From: Secundilactobacillus folii
GTDB taxonomy: Bacteria > Bacillota > Bacilli > Lactobacillales > Lactobacillaceae
Assembly: GCF_009720675.1 (NCBI RefSeq)
Contig: NZ_WNJO01000003.1
Span: forward strand, 1-64,000
DNA: 64,000 nt
Direction: 5' to 3'
The notes under the pieces are model-generated. The model made no database searches and was not told where the DNA came from. It saw only the letters and a list, made by a program, of their open reading frames with translations. Positions 35,215 to 44,550 of the stretch are shown in pieces. Made by a program: the position numbers and the translations under genes. Each line of letters begins with the position of its first letter. Positions within the stretch are counted from its first letter, which is position 1.

Positions 35215-36294
35215 CTATTTTAATTGACGGACTGAATTTCTCACAATCAAGTCTGGGTTATAAATAATCGATTCAACTGGCTTCTTCTCGATCATATTCA
35301 TTAGTAGTCCAGCTGCATCATGACCCATCTTTTCTTTTTCATGCACCATCGTGGTTAATGAAGGTTCCATGTAGCGACCTAGACTGTAATCATCAAAACC
35401 GGTAATTGAGATATCTTCAGGAACGTTGAGATCCATTGACTTTACAAGGTCAATAATTTGAATCGCCAACTGGTCGTTGTAGCACATAATTGCGGTTGGC
35501 CGCCGTTCAGCTTTCAATGCCTGTTCAACTTGATCTAGAGCCTTCTTTATCGGGTCAGAGGAACGGTACATGATGACATTACTCTGTAACATCACATCGG
35601 AATGACTTTGATAAGCCTTGATGAACCCATTCATCCGATTTATACCTTGAAGATCATCAATTTGGAAAACACCAAGAATCCGTTCATGACCCTGATCCAT
35701 TAGATATTCAGTCATCCGCTTCATTGCGTCTTCATCGTTAGTGGTGACTGAAGTTCCCTCAATGCCTTCGTACTTAGCATTAATGAATACCGTTGGCAAC
35801 TTCAATTCCTTAATTTTATCGTACAAATCCATATTGGGAGACTTTAAAGTACTTTGAGTTGGTTCAATAATGAGTCCAGCAACGTTACTCTCTAGCATAG
35901 TAATCAGAGATTTTCGTTCGCGTTGTGGGTCATTATGTGTGTTTGCAAGCAGCATGGCAAACCCGTTGTCTGAAATGATTTGATCTGCGCCATTGATAAT
36001 ACTCGGAAAGATATAGTCTGCAATATGGGTCGCAATTAGGCCAATCATGCGGTTACTCGAAGCGTTGTTCACCTTTGCCGATTGCCAATCATTCACATAC
36101 ATGCCGCCGCCTTGAATCCGGTAAATTAGATGCTCATTTTCCAGATCCCCTACAGATCTGCGAACTGTGTACCGGCTGACGCCAAAGCGGTTCATTAACT
36201 CGGTTTCTGTTGGCAATTTTTCGCCAATTTTATATTCCCCTGAAAGGATGCTATTCTTTAACTCTTCTTCTACTTTTTCATATTTGGCTTGCAT
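35215..36294 (-). CDS. araR: AraR-type repressor (GntR HTH plus LacI-like sensor)
   Basis: Arabinose-responsive repressor of 359 residues. N-terminal GntR winged helix (residues 1-70; GEKLPTETELMNRFGVSRYTVRRSVGDLENEHLI) joined to a periplasmic-binding/LacI-type sensor domain (about 80-355; IGLIATHIADYIFPSIINGA ... SITGFDDYSLGRYMEPSLTTM). This chimeric layout is that of AraR of Bacillus and Lactobacillus. It lies divergent to the aldose epimerase gene and next to araB; AraR-box-like sequences lie at both promoters. L-arabinose is the expected inducer. Confidence 0.93.
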   Translation of the reverse strand: MQAKYEKVEEELKNSILSGEYKIGEKLPTETELMNRFGVSRYTVRRSVGDLENEHLIYRIQGGGMYVNDWQSAKVNNASSNRMIGLIATHIADYIFPSIINGADQIISDNGFAMLLANTHNDPQRERKSLITMLESNVAGLIIEPTQSTLKSPNMDLYDKIKELKLPTVFINAKYEGIEGTSVTTNDEDAMKRMTEYLMDQGHERILGVFQIDDLQGINRMNGFIKAYQSHSDVMLQSNVIMYRSSDPIKKALDQVEQALKAERRPTAIMCYNDQLAIQIIDLVKSMDLNVPEDISITGFDDYSLGRYMEPSLTTMVHEKEKMGHDAAGLLMNMIEKKPVESIIYNPDLIVRNSVRQLK

Positions 36295-36367
36295 AGTGAA
36301 CCTCGTCTATTTTTAATAGTTTAACATTTTGATATAAATTCATCCGAACTACTATACAAATAGTAAT

Positions 36368-36382
36368 ATTTATCTGTATAAT
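36368..36382. promoter_or_regulatory. AraR-box-like operator between araR and epimerase
   Basis: ATTTATCTGTATAAT differs at only two central positions from the site at 35081-35095 upstream of araB. It lies about 75-90 bp from both divergent gene starts, fitting autoregulation and co-control of the epimerase. Confidence 0.55.
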
Positions 36383-36468
36383 TATGGTTGTTTAAACCAT
36401 ATATATTTTATATTAACACACCAATAGCGGTTCTTGTGGAAATAAATAAATTTATTAGGAGTGATATG

Positions 36469-37500
36469 ATGAACGCATCACAAACAGCATTTGACCATTA
36501 CGAAGAACATGAAGTCACAGCTTATCACCTTGAAAATGATAATGGTGTAAAAGTGACAGTTCTTAGCCAGGGCGGAATTATTAAAGCGATTAGTGTTCCG
36601 ACAAAAAACGGCGGGCAGAAGAACTTATTGCTAGAATATCCTCACACAGCTGACTATTATGCTAATCCATTTTACGTGAATATGATGATCGGTTCAGCAG
36701 CTGGTCGATTGAAAAATGGCCAATTTACTGTTGATGGCAAAACTTTAAAAGTACCCGCAAACGAAGGAAACAATACACTGCACGGTGGCCCTCATGGCTT
36801 TAACTCGGTCAATTGGAATGGTGAACTTTCAAGCACAAATGATGAAGCTGTTTTAAAATTCACGCATCATTTTCAAACACGTCCAAATGATTTCCCAGGG
36901 ATTAAAGTAACCACAACATACACACTGAAAAACGATAATACGTTGACTGTTAGATTTACTGGTGAGGCAGATGAACCAACGATTTTTAATCCAACTTATC
37001 ACGTATACTTTAACCTCAGTGACAGCAAGAACATTGAGGGACAAACTTTAATGCTTAACAGTTCCCGCCATATGGATGTTGATAGTGAAAAGATTCCAAC
37101 CGGTAAATTGCTGGACAATTTACACACGCCGTTTGACTTTACGAATGGCGTTAAACTGGGTGAAGCAATTGATAAGATGCAAAACACAACTGAAAAGGGC
37201 TTCGATGATATCTTCCAAGTTGAGCCAAGTGCCAAAGATGACACGATAGCAAAGTTACAGGATGGTGCGTCAAAACGATCTGTAACCATTCATTCAAAAC
37301 GAAATGGTTTGGTAGTTTTCACAGCAAACTCATTTACGCCTGATATGAATCTGACACTGGGCGCCGGCGCACCATATATGGGCATTGCACTAGAAGCACA
37401 AAATCTGTCCGATGCTACTCGTTTTGAGGGTTTGGGTGATACAACTCTGATGCCAGGTGTTTCTAAGAGCTATGAGATTAGGTATGAATTGAAATTTTAA
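36469..37500 (+). CDS. Aldose 1-epimerase (mutarotase)
   Basis: Interconverts sugar anomers, here most likely of arabinose or arabino-oligosaccharide products. 343 residues, GalM-type beta-sandwich: GSAAGRLKNGQF, NNTLHGGPHGFNSVNW with the active-site His, NPTYHVYFNLS with the second His, GFDDIFQV, and the catalytic Glu region GIALEAQNLSDA. Start ATG 36469 lies seven bases after AGGAG; the ATG one codon earlier is also possible. Divergent from araR, with an AraR-like box in between. Confidence 0.9.
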   Translation: MNASQTAFDHYEEHEVTAYHLENDNGVKVTVLSQGGIIKAISVPTKNGGQKNLLLEYPHTADYYANPFYVNMMIGSAAGRLKNGQFTVDGKTLKVPANEGNNTLHGGPHGFNSVNWNGELSSTNDEAVLKFTHHFQTRPNDFPGIKVTTTYTLKNDNTLTVRFTGEADEPTIFNPTYHVYFNLSDSKNIEGQTLMLNSSRHMDVDSEKIPTGKLLDNLHTPFDFTNGVKLGEAIDKMQNTTEKGFDDIFQVEPSAKDDTIAKLQDGASKRSVTIHSKRNGLVVFTANSFTPDMNLTLGAGAPYMGIALEAQNLSDATRFEGLGDTTLMPGVSKSYEIRYELKF

Positions 37501-37582
37501 TGATGCATTTTCGATAAATATTATTTCACTATTTGACCATTAAATTTTGAACTTTTGAAGTCTCAGATTCATTTATTGCACA

Positions 37583-37637
37583 AAATAAAATAGCCAACCA
37601 TCCCACTTTTAAAACATTTGAGATGGCTGACTATTTT
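37583..37637. terminator. Terminator after epimerase gene
   Basis: AAAATAGCCAACCATC pairs with GATGGCTGACTATTTT (three mismatches); T-rich on both strands. Confidence 0.7.
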
Positions 37638-37657
37638 ATATTACGTAAATTGCAATA

Positions 37658-38871
37658 ACAAGTTAGCCACTTCCAAAAATTAAAACCTATACAGCCTGAT
37701 CATATATTGAGGAACTATTTTAAATAGTGGTTGTTTGGCGTGATAGTTAGCGAAGAACTCGTTTCAACCCGGAATGAAATCCTTCTTCAGGAGTTTTGTA
37801 GTCCAAAATACGCCGAGGCAGATGATTAAGACGTTCCTCAACCCGATTAATATCGGCTGGAGATAGTTCATCAAGGGACTTTCCTTTCGGAACATCACGT
37901 CGAATCATTCGGTTTTGCGCTTCATTAGTTGTTCGATCGCATGATTGATATGGATGGACATAATAGACATTTGCAAGTACATTTTCTAAGCTGCTGAAAT
38001 CGATGCCGTTATCTGCTGTGACTGTTTTGATAATGTCACCATATTCAGCTGTGATTTCTTAGAGAACATGGTTAACTGAATCGGAATCCTTGCCGTCGAT
38101 TAAACGCATGAATTACACCGAGATTTACGCTCATTCATCGTTAGAATGACACTTTCACGGCCATTACGTTTACTTACAACCGTGTCGATTTCAAAGTGAC
38201 CAAACTTGCGACGCGAATCGGCTCGCTTCGGCCGATCTTAGATACTTCTACCAATCAGGCGTTTTTGCTTGGCGAGATGTCTATGGCCTGTCCGTCGTTT
38301 CGTCTTTTCCAGCAGATTAATATTTCGAATCTCCAGTAGCTGCGCATCAATATAGATGAACAAGGTGGCCATACAAACCTTCTCATTAGGTTGGTAAAAA
38401 TGTTCGCGTCTGGCACGCCCAACAACGGCATCAGGAGACCAATGATCGCACTTAAACCGCTCGACAAAGTTAGCAAAAAATCTGCTGCCTGAGTGATTTT
38501 ACCCTGTCGATGACAGTTGATTCGATTGTGCTGATAACGTGCACTCGATGCGTAAGGATCGTACATACGATAGTATTGACGGTGACCATTAACCTTTTTT
38601 ACCTGATCAATTTCGCCACGATGTTGTTCATTTTTGACAGTTTGCGGACAAACACCAATTCGAGCGGCAATCTGACGATTGGAGAAAGCCTGTCGATGAA
38701 GCTGAGCAATTGAACCGCGTTCAATATCAGATAAATGGTAACCTTTGACATGTGACATGGTAAGCTGTTCTTGAATCAAGGCGAAACCTCTTTCATTGTT
38801 TGTGTAGGAACTTCAATGATAACAGGACTTTACGTTTTGGTGTTTTTTAATTTTAAAAAGTGGCTAACTTG
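37658..38871 (-). mobile_element. Degenerate IS30-family element A
   Basis: About 1.2 kb bounded by inverted repeats beginning CAAGTTAGCCACTT on both sides (37658 onward, and ending at 38871), about 24 of 27 bases alike. The transposase inside is broken. It lies between the epimerase gene and the ArsR-like regulator, and differs in terminal repeats from the IS30 relic at 43408-44493. Confidence 0.8.
37735..38779 (-). pseudogene. IS30-family transposase pseudogene
   Basis: The start (38779 downward) encodes an IS30 helix-turn-helix, LSDIERGSIAQLHRQAFSNR, then frameshifts. The remainder survives in other frames: NGIDFSSLENVLANVYYVHPYQSCDRTTNE and DVPKGKSLDELSPADINRVEERLN, the C-terminal DDE region of IS30 transposases. 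At least two frameshifts and an in-frame stop separate the parts, so no active enzyme is made. Confidence 0.8.
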
Positions 38872-39181
38872 ATTCTAAAACTCGCGTATTTATTCCTTTA
38901 TCTTAATTTTCACTATGTTTTACACTTCTATTTTCAATTTAAACGGAAGATAGAACACGCTCTGGTTCTGTAAAGAAGATGACGACAACGTCATCGTAGC
39001 CAGCTGACTTAATTATGGAACGAATTGCAAAATAATTCTAATCTAAGATGTGCTTATCTAAATGCTTACTTTCTTAAAACATTCCAAAATGAACTAAAAT
39101 TTTTAGAACACCTCAGCGGATCCTTGATTTTTTATGTTGATCCTGAATCTTATGCTAACAATCTTAGTAAATGATTTTACT
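38872..39181. other. Intergenic region, AT-rich
   Basis: No ORF seen. One short palindrome GATGACG-ACAA-CGTCATC lies near 38980; no T-run follows. Confidence 0.4.
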
Positions 39182-40072
39182 TCAAATATAATAATACGTT
39201 AAAGCCATTTCCCTATCTACATTTCCAAAATGTTTTCCAAAAATCGTACAACCACCGACATGTTCGGCATTTTCTTCCACAGAGATTCTTAACTTCATAC
39301 GTCTTGGTAAAGGTAATAATTCATTGATCGTTAGATTGCTTACCCTATTGCCCCCAATCCATGTACCCTCATTAGAAACTAAAATCGTTAATTGTGTCCC
39401 ATATTGATTAAACTCCGCTGGGGTCCAATTAGGAGTATATTTTCCTCGAGTATCAGCAAAATCACCTGGGCTTGTCCATGTTACAAGTCTATGTCCATTT
39501 AAAGAAAATGTAATGTCAGAAGGATAATCATTATTCGATAACGGAACTTCAGATCCAAACTCCCCACTTAAAGTTAACATTTTAACTTTATCTTTTGGCT
39601 TAAGAAAATTACCAACGTCATACTCAACAAATCCTTTGGAGAACCAAAGAATTTTTGCACTCATGCGCGCAGGATCCAAAAAATACTGTGGATCGTCTGT
39701 TTTACCAATAAATCCCATTGAAGTAGCAAGACCACACGTAGGCTCAACTGAGTAATCAACGAAGGATCCCACGGGAATATCTGTCTGTTTTGACAACATT
39801 GAATTGTTTTCAGCATCGGGTAATTTAAGAACAACTTCTGTGATACAAAGATATGAAATCTTATTTTTACCTACCCGTTTAAATCTGATGACACCTGCTT
39901 TTTGTAAAAGATTAACGTGTTTTAATGTGATTGGTTGACTAAGATTTAACAGATCTGCCAATTCTTTTACGCTGTATGATTGACGACCGAGTAATTCAAT
40001 TATTCTAAGTCTAACTGGACTAGCTAACGCCTTATAAACTATCAGAGATTTTTTACTTAAATCTACGAACAT
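39182..40072 (-). CDS. ArsR-type HTH regulator with unfamiliar C-terminal domain, copy 1
   Basis: A 296-residue regulator. Residues 1-80 form an ArsR/winged-helix domain (VYKALASPVRLRIIELLGRQSYSVKELADLLNLSQPITLKHVNLL). Residues about 100-296 are an all-beta-looking domain of a type I do not recognise, with VEPTCGL, DPARMSA, GFVEY, YPSDITFSLNG, SPGDFADTRGKYTPNW, FNQYG and GGCTIFGKHFGN. None of the Cys-metal sites of ArsR sensors is evident. Divergent from a GH51 arabinofuranosidase gene, so the extra domain may sense an arabinan-derived sugar (inference). A paralogue lies at 54116-55006. Confidence 0.75.
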   Translation of the reverse strand: MFVDLSKKSLIVYKALASPVRLRIIELLGRQSYSVKELADLLNLSQPITLKHVNLLQKAGVIRFKRVGKNKISYLCITEVVLKLPDAENNSMLSKQTDIPVGSFVDYSVEPTCGLATSMGFIGKTDDPQYFLDPARMSAKILWFSKGFVEYDVGNFLKPKDKVKMLTLSGEFGSEVPLSNNDYPSDITFSLNGHRLVTWTSPGDFADTRGKYTPNWTPAEFNQYGTQLTILVSNEGTWIGGNRVSNLTINELLPLPRRMKLRISVEENAEHVGGCTIFGKHFGNVDREMALTYYYI

Positions 40073-40156
40073 ATTATCACTCTCTCAATTATCCTTTTTG
40101 TTCTTTGACACTGATTTAAATATTACTTGAGTTAATAAATACATGATAATCAATTT

Positions 40157-40170
40157 TGTAAACCCTTTCA
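40157..40170. promoter_or_regulatory. cre-like site in the regulator/arabinofuranosidase intergenic region
   Basis: TGTAAACCCTTTCA differs from an ideal TGTAAACGCTTTCA by one base (the central G). It lies over the likely -35 of the divergent regulator and about 150 bp before the GH51 gene. Confidence 0.45.
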
Positions 40171-40317
40171 AGTAATGAAAAAGCTATGTATACACCTATT
40201 TTATTATACTAAATATCTAAAAAGTATTGTGATAATAATTATCAGTCCGTAACATATAGTCGTATACAAGAAAACACTTGCTATTCGAATAGTAAATTTT
40301 TTTAAGGAGCATGTTTT

Positions 40318-41871
40318 ATGAATTCCACATATACGTATGATAAAAACTTTCAATTAGGCAATATTGACAATAAAGTTTGGAGCTCATTCACTGAACATTT
40401 GGGTCGTTCGATCTATGGTGGTATTTATGATCCCAATAAGTCTTTTTCCGACAATAATGGTTTCCGAAAAGATGTCAAAAAAGCTGTCAAGGATTTAAAT
40501 TTGGGAGTCATTCGTTATCCAGGAGGTAATTTTGTATCTAATTACAACTGGAAGGACGGCATCGGACCAAAAGAAAACAGAAAGAAGACAATGGAGTTTG
40601 CATGGTCAAGCATTGAAACCAATCAATTTGGCATTGACGACTTTTGCCGTTGGGCCGAAGAGGTTGGCGTTGAACCAATGATAGCTGTAAATTTAGGAAC
40701 TGGCAGCATTCGTTCTGCAGCAGAATTAGTTGAATACTGTAATCATGATCATGGTACCTACTGGAGTGATCTACGAATCAAAAATGGTCATCGGCAACCA
40801 TATAATGTTAAATACTGGTGCCTCGGTAATGAGATGGAAGGCGATTGGCAAGCCGGGCACATGTCTGCACAACAGTATGCTGATAAAGCACGTGAAGCTG
40901 CAAAGATGATGAAGTGGGTTGATAAAAGTATCAAACTAGTTGCTTGTGGAAGTAGCTATGAAATGTTGCCCACTTACTTAGAGTGGGATAAGACAATTAT
41001 GAAAGAACTTTATCCATATGTTGACTATATTTCTACTCATAATTACAATATGAATTCTGGCCAAGGGACACTTAACTTTCTTTCTTCATGGAAACAGTTG
41101 GATAATCACTTAAAGAATACAGAAAACGCACTAGATTTTGTCAAATCTTTACGCCTTGGTAAAAAAGACGATAAAAAAGACATAAAAATCTGTCTTGATG
41201 AGTGGAACGTCTGGAATTTTCAAGATATTAAACTAGATAATTTAAACGACTTAGCAGGAATGACGACATTTGAATTGACAAGTGCTAAAAAATGGGAAGA
41301 ACATCCTGCTATTCTCCAAGAAAAATACTCATTGCTTGATGCCCTAACTGTTGGGGGACTAGGCATTACCATTTTAAACAACGCTAATTACATTGAAATT
41401 GCATGCCTAGCTCAATTATTAAATGTTATCGCCCCAATCACGACCGATGAGTCTGGCCATCTACTTAAACAAACAATTTATTATCCTTTTGAATTACTTT
41501 CAAAATATGGACGCGGTACAGTACTTGAGCCGCGTGTATCAGGAGATACTTTATCAACTGATTATGGTGATTTACCGGTTATAGCCGCTGCAACAGTCTA
41601 TGATAAAGAGAAATCTCAATTAAAAATTTTCGCATTAAACATGGATACTAGTAACACCGCAAATCTTAGATTAAACTTTAACGCATTTGATGGAGTTACG
41701 CCTAAAAAACAAATTATTCTCACAGATGATAATTTAAAAGCTAGAAATACTTTCAAAGAACCTAATAAAGTTGTACCAACAGAAATCAATCTGAATACAA
41801 CCATTGATAAATTATCTTTACCTAAGAATTCATGGAGCGTAATTATCTGTGATGTTAATTCAATTAAATAG
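40318..41871 (+). CDS. Alpha-L-arabinofuranosidase GH51, copy 1
   Basis: Releases terminal L-arabinofuranose from arabino-oligosaccharides, with retention. 517 residues, no signal peptide, so intracellular. Seen: GH51 barrel with SSFTEHLGRSIYGGIYDP and NLGVIRYPGGNFVSNYNW; acid/base Glu172 in CLGNEMEG; nucleophile Glu295 in CLDEWNVWN; C-terminal beta-domain (VIICDVNS). Start ATG nine bases after AAGGAG. The transporter gene follows after 13 bases. GC is lower than in araBDA. A paralogue with the same catalytic positions lies at 49617-51125. Confidence 0.93.
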   Translation: MNSTYTYDKNFQLGNIDNKVWSSFTEHLGRSIYGGIYDPNKSFSDNNGFRKDVKKAVKDLNLGVIRYPGGNFVSNYNWKDGIGPKENRKKTMEFAWSSIETNQFGIDDFCRWAEEVGVEPMIAVNLGTGSIRSAAELVEYCNHDHGTYWSDLRIKNGHRQPYNVKYWCLGNEMEGDWQAGHMSAQQYADKAREAAKMMKWVDKSIKLVACGSSYEMLPTYLEWDKTIMKELYPYVDYISTHNYNMNSGQGTLNFLSSWKQLDNHLKNTENALDFVKSLRLGKKDDKKDIKICLDEWNVWNFQDIKLDNLNDLAGMTTFELTSAKKWEEHPAILQEKYSLLDALTVGGLGITILNNANYIEIACLAQLLNVIAPITTDESGHLLKQTIYYPFELLSKYGRGTVLEPRVSGDTLSTDYGDLPVIAAATVYDKEKSQLKIFALNMDTSNTANLRLNFNAFDGVTPKKQIILTDDNLKARNTFKEPNKVVPTEINLNTTIDKLSLPKNSWSVIICDVNSIK

Positions 41872-41884
41872 GATGGGGAAAATT

Positions 41885-43243
41885 ATGGAAATAAATACAA
41901 ATTCAACTTCCTTCAAAGAAAAACTCGGATTCACCGATTATGTTGGCTTTGGATTTGGAGATATGGCTGTTAATTTTACATTCGCATCTCTAGGAATGTT
42001 TGTCGTATTTTTCTATACTGATGTCGTCGGAATATCAGCTGGTATTATTGGTACTTTAATGCTTTTTTCAAGATCCTTCGATGGCATTATCGATCTTGTT
42101 ATTGGTGGACTAGTGGATAAAACACATAGCCGTTGGGGGAAAACTCGTCCATGGCTTCTGTTTGGTGCTATACCATTTGCGCTTTTGACAATTTCTATTT
42201 TTGCGGTACCAGCGAATTGGTCCGAAACTGCCAAAGTTATCTATATATTTTTATCGTATAATATTTTAATGATTGCATTCTCATCCATTGCTATTCCTTA
42301 CGGGACTTTAAACTCACTTGTCACCCGAGATCAACATCAACGTGAAACATTCAATTTATTTAGAATGTTTATGGCTCAAATTGGTGTCCTAATTGTTACC
42401 AATGCCACAATGCCAATGGTAAATTTCTTCGGTAATAAACAGGTAAGCTGGGTAATAACGTATACAATACTTTCCGCTATTTCAGTAGTATTGCTTATGA
42501 TTGTTTTTAAATCTCAAAAAGAACGTGTACAAGTTTCAGCCACTGCAAAGATTCCTTTAAAAACAAGTTTAAAGGCAATCGGAAAAAATAAGTATTGGTG
42601 GATTGCAACAATCTTTTTTATCATTTACAGCATCGGCTATGCGCTTAACCAAGGGTCTACTATTTATTATGCAAAATATATACTTCATAACGATGGGTTA
42701 GTTGGAATTCTAACAATGGGTTATCTTATTCCAGTCCTGATCGGTTTCGTAGTTATTTCAAAACTATTTTCTAAATATGGTAAAACTAGAATTATGCTAT
42801 ATGGATCATTAGTCAGCATTGCGGGTTATTTAATTACCCTTATTGCACCAAGCAATTTTGAGATTGTCATGATAGCACAAATTATTAAAGGCTTTGGACA
42901 AGGCCCATTGCTTGGTGGTGTGTGGGCAATGTTTCCTGACACAATCGAATACGGCGAGTGGAAAACCCATGTTAGAATAGAAGGACTTTTATATAGTGGT
43001 GGTAGTTTAGGCCAAAAAATTGGAGTGGGTTTGGGAACAGCCCTAACAGGTTGGGTACTGGCTTGGGGCCATTATAATGGTGCTCTTGCAAATCAATCTG
43101 TAAGTGCCATTAATTCAATCTATCAGTTATTTATTTACATCCCTATAATCATCTATATCCTACAAATTATTATGTTACGCATGTACGACTTGGATAAAAA
43201 ATATCCAAAAATAATGCGAGACTTAGCTATGCGCCGACAATAA
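41885..43243 (+). CDS. GPH-family pentoside transporter, copy 1
   Basis: Sodium- or proton-linked symporter of the glycoside-pentoside-hexuronide family within the major facilitator fold; 452 residues with 12 membrane helices. Seen: DYVGFGFGDMAVNFTFASLGMFVVFFYTD, FSRSFDGIIDLVIGGLVDKTHSRWGKTRPWLLFGA and AMFPDTIEYGEWKTHVRIEG, all GPH signatures. No EIIA tail. It likely imports arabino-oligosaccharides for the GH51 enzyme upstream. Start ATG 41885, behind AGGATGGGG; a longer frame would overlap the previous gene. Confidence 0.92.
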   Translation: MEINTNSTSFKEKLGFTDYVGFGFGDMAVNFTFASLGMFVVFFYTDVVGISAGIIGTLMLFSRSFDGIIDLVIGGLVDKTHSRWGKTRPWLLFGAIPFALLTISIFAVPANWSETAKVIYIFLSYNILMIAFSSIAIPYGTLNSLVTRDQHQRETFNLFRMFMAQIGVLIVTNATMPMVNFFGNKQVSWVITYTILSAISVVLLMIVFKSQKERVQVSATAKIPLKTSLKAIGKNKYWWIATIFFIIYSIGYALNQGSTIYYAKYILHNDGLVGILTMGYLIPVLIGFVVISKLFSKYGKTRIMLYGSLVSIAGYLITLIAPSNFEIVMIAQIIKGFGQGPLLGGVWAMFPDTIEYGEWKTHVRIEGLLYSGGSLGQKIGVGLGTALTGWVLAWGHYNGALANQSVSAINSIYQLFIYIPIIIYILQIIMLRMYDLDKKYPKIMRDLAMRRQ

Positions 43244-43342
43244 CTAAATGAACATTTTAAAAATTCAAGATCACCATTAAATCATATAGATGAACCTGAG
43301 GGAGGCGGTGACTTATAAGTCTTAAATCATAGTCTTAAAAAA

Positions 43343-43391
43343 GGCTTATCGAAGAAATCAAAATTTGATTTCTCGATAAGTCTTTTTTCTG
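43343..43391 (+). terminator. Terminator after GH51-GPH operon copy 1
   Basis: GGCTTATCGA-A-GAAATCAAA pairs with TGATTTC-TCGATAAGTC, followed by TTTTTT. Confidence 0.88.
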
Positions 43392-43407
43392 CCCGAGTTT
43401 AAACTCT

Positions 43408-44493
43408 AAGTGCAACACTTTCAGGTAGACCAAAAGGCCATGATGACCTATTCTTATAAGCGTCCAAGCAAGGAAGAAAGTCGGAATTCTTCATGACCCC
43501 AAGTCGGATTACCATGTCGCAACACTATACTCAACTCACAATGGTCGAACGCGGTCAAATAGAAGCGCTCAGATCATTAAAAAGCCACTATCAATCAGTG
43601 TGCCCGCCTTTTACAGCGTAATAAGTCCACTATTAGCCGCGAAATTAAGCGGGGAACGACGACCCAAATTAAAGCCAATCATAAACATGTCAGCCTGTAT
43701 CTAGCCGATACTGGTCAGGCCATTTTTGAGTGTCACCGGCAGAACTGTCGCCCTAACTTTAAGTGGGTACGGTGTGCTCACTTCTGCGGTCAATTAGCTA
43801 TTAAACTGCGACGACGCCCACGGATTCACAGTGTAGATACTTTCGTACACTTCTACCAGTAGGCTTACCAAATGCGCCCTTGTCCATCAACCACGACAGT
43901 CTATCGAGACATTAATGCCAACGTTTTAGCACTGCGTAACAGCGACTGACCAATGAAGTTACGCCTTCGAGTTAAAGGCAGTGGTAAACCTCATATTCGC
44001 ATGAATCAGCGGGTATTAGGAAACTTCCATTGAATAACGTCCAATGGTGGTCGATCAACGGATTGAGATTGGTTACTAGGAGGCGACCTCGTGAAAGGTA
44101 AACGGACCGAAGATGAGCCCGCCCTAATGACGCTCACTGAACGGGTTACCCAGTTTCAGATCATCTTCAAGTTACCTGCCTATCACGCGACAACCTGCCG
44201 TATAGGACTGCAGACTGTGCTCAGCGACTCTGGTGCTGAATACTTTAAATCCGTCACGTTTGACAATGGTAGTGAGTTTGCAGGGTTATCTAAAATTCAA
44301 GGGACTCAGGTCTACTTTGCGCATCCTTATTCGCCTTGGGAACGTGGAACCAATGAGAACCACAATGGGCTTATCCGGGAGTTCATTTCCAAAGGCCATT
44401 CGCTGCATAACTATGACATCACAGAGATTCAAACTGTTCAGGACGCACTTAACGATCGACCAATTATGAGAATAGGTCAAAAACGTTGCACTT
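43408..44493 (+). mobile_element. Degenerate IS30-family element B
   Basis: 1086 bp, a normal IS30 length, with terminal repeats AAGTGCAAC (43408-43416) and GTTGCACTT (44485-44493) and partial similarity further in. The transposase is broken by frameshifts. Together with element A it brackets the regulator-GH51-GPH module. Confidence 0.82.
43514..44493 (+). pseudogene. IS30-family transposase pseudogene
   Basis: Starts MSQHYTQLTMVERGQIEALR at 43514, then shifts frame; STISREIKRGTT is readable shortly after 43620. From 44091 one frame gives the catalytic end: SVTFDNGSEFAGL, HPYSPWERGTNENHNGLIREF, with the second Asp and the Glu of the DDE triad. At least two frameshifts in between. Confidence 0.85.
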
Positions 44494-44550
44494 GATTTGA
44501 CAATTCGAAGATAAAATAAACAAGTAAATCTTTAAACATTAAATATTCTA

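Noticed and set aside
37658-44493. Functional composite transposon
   Set aside because: The two IS30 elements are different types with different terminal repeats and both transposases are broken, so they cannot mobilise the block together now.
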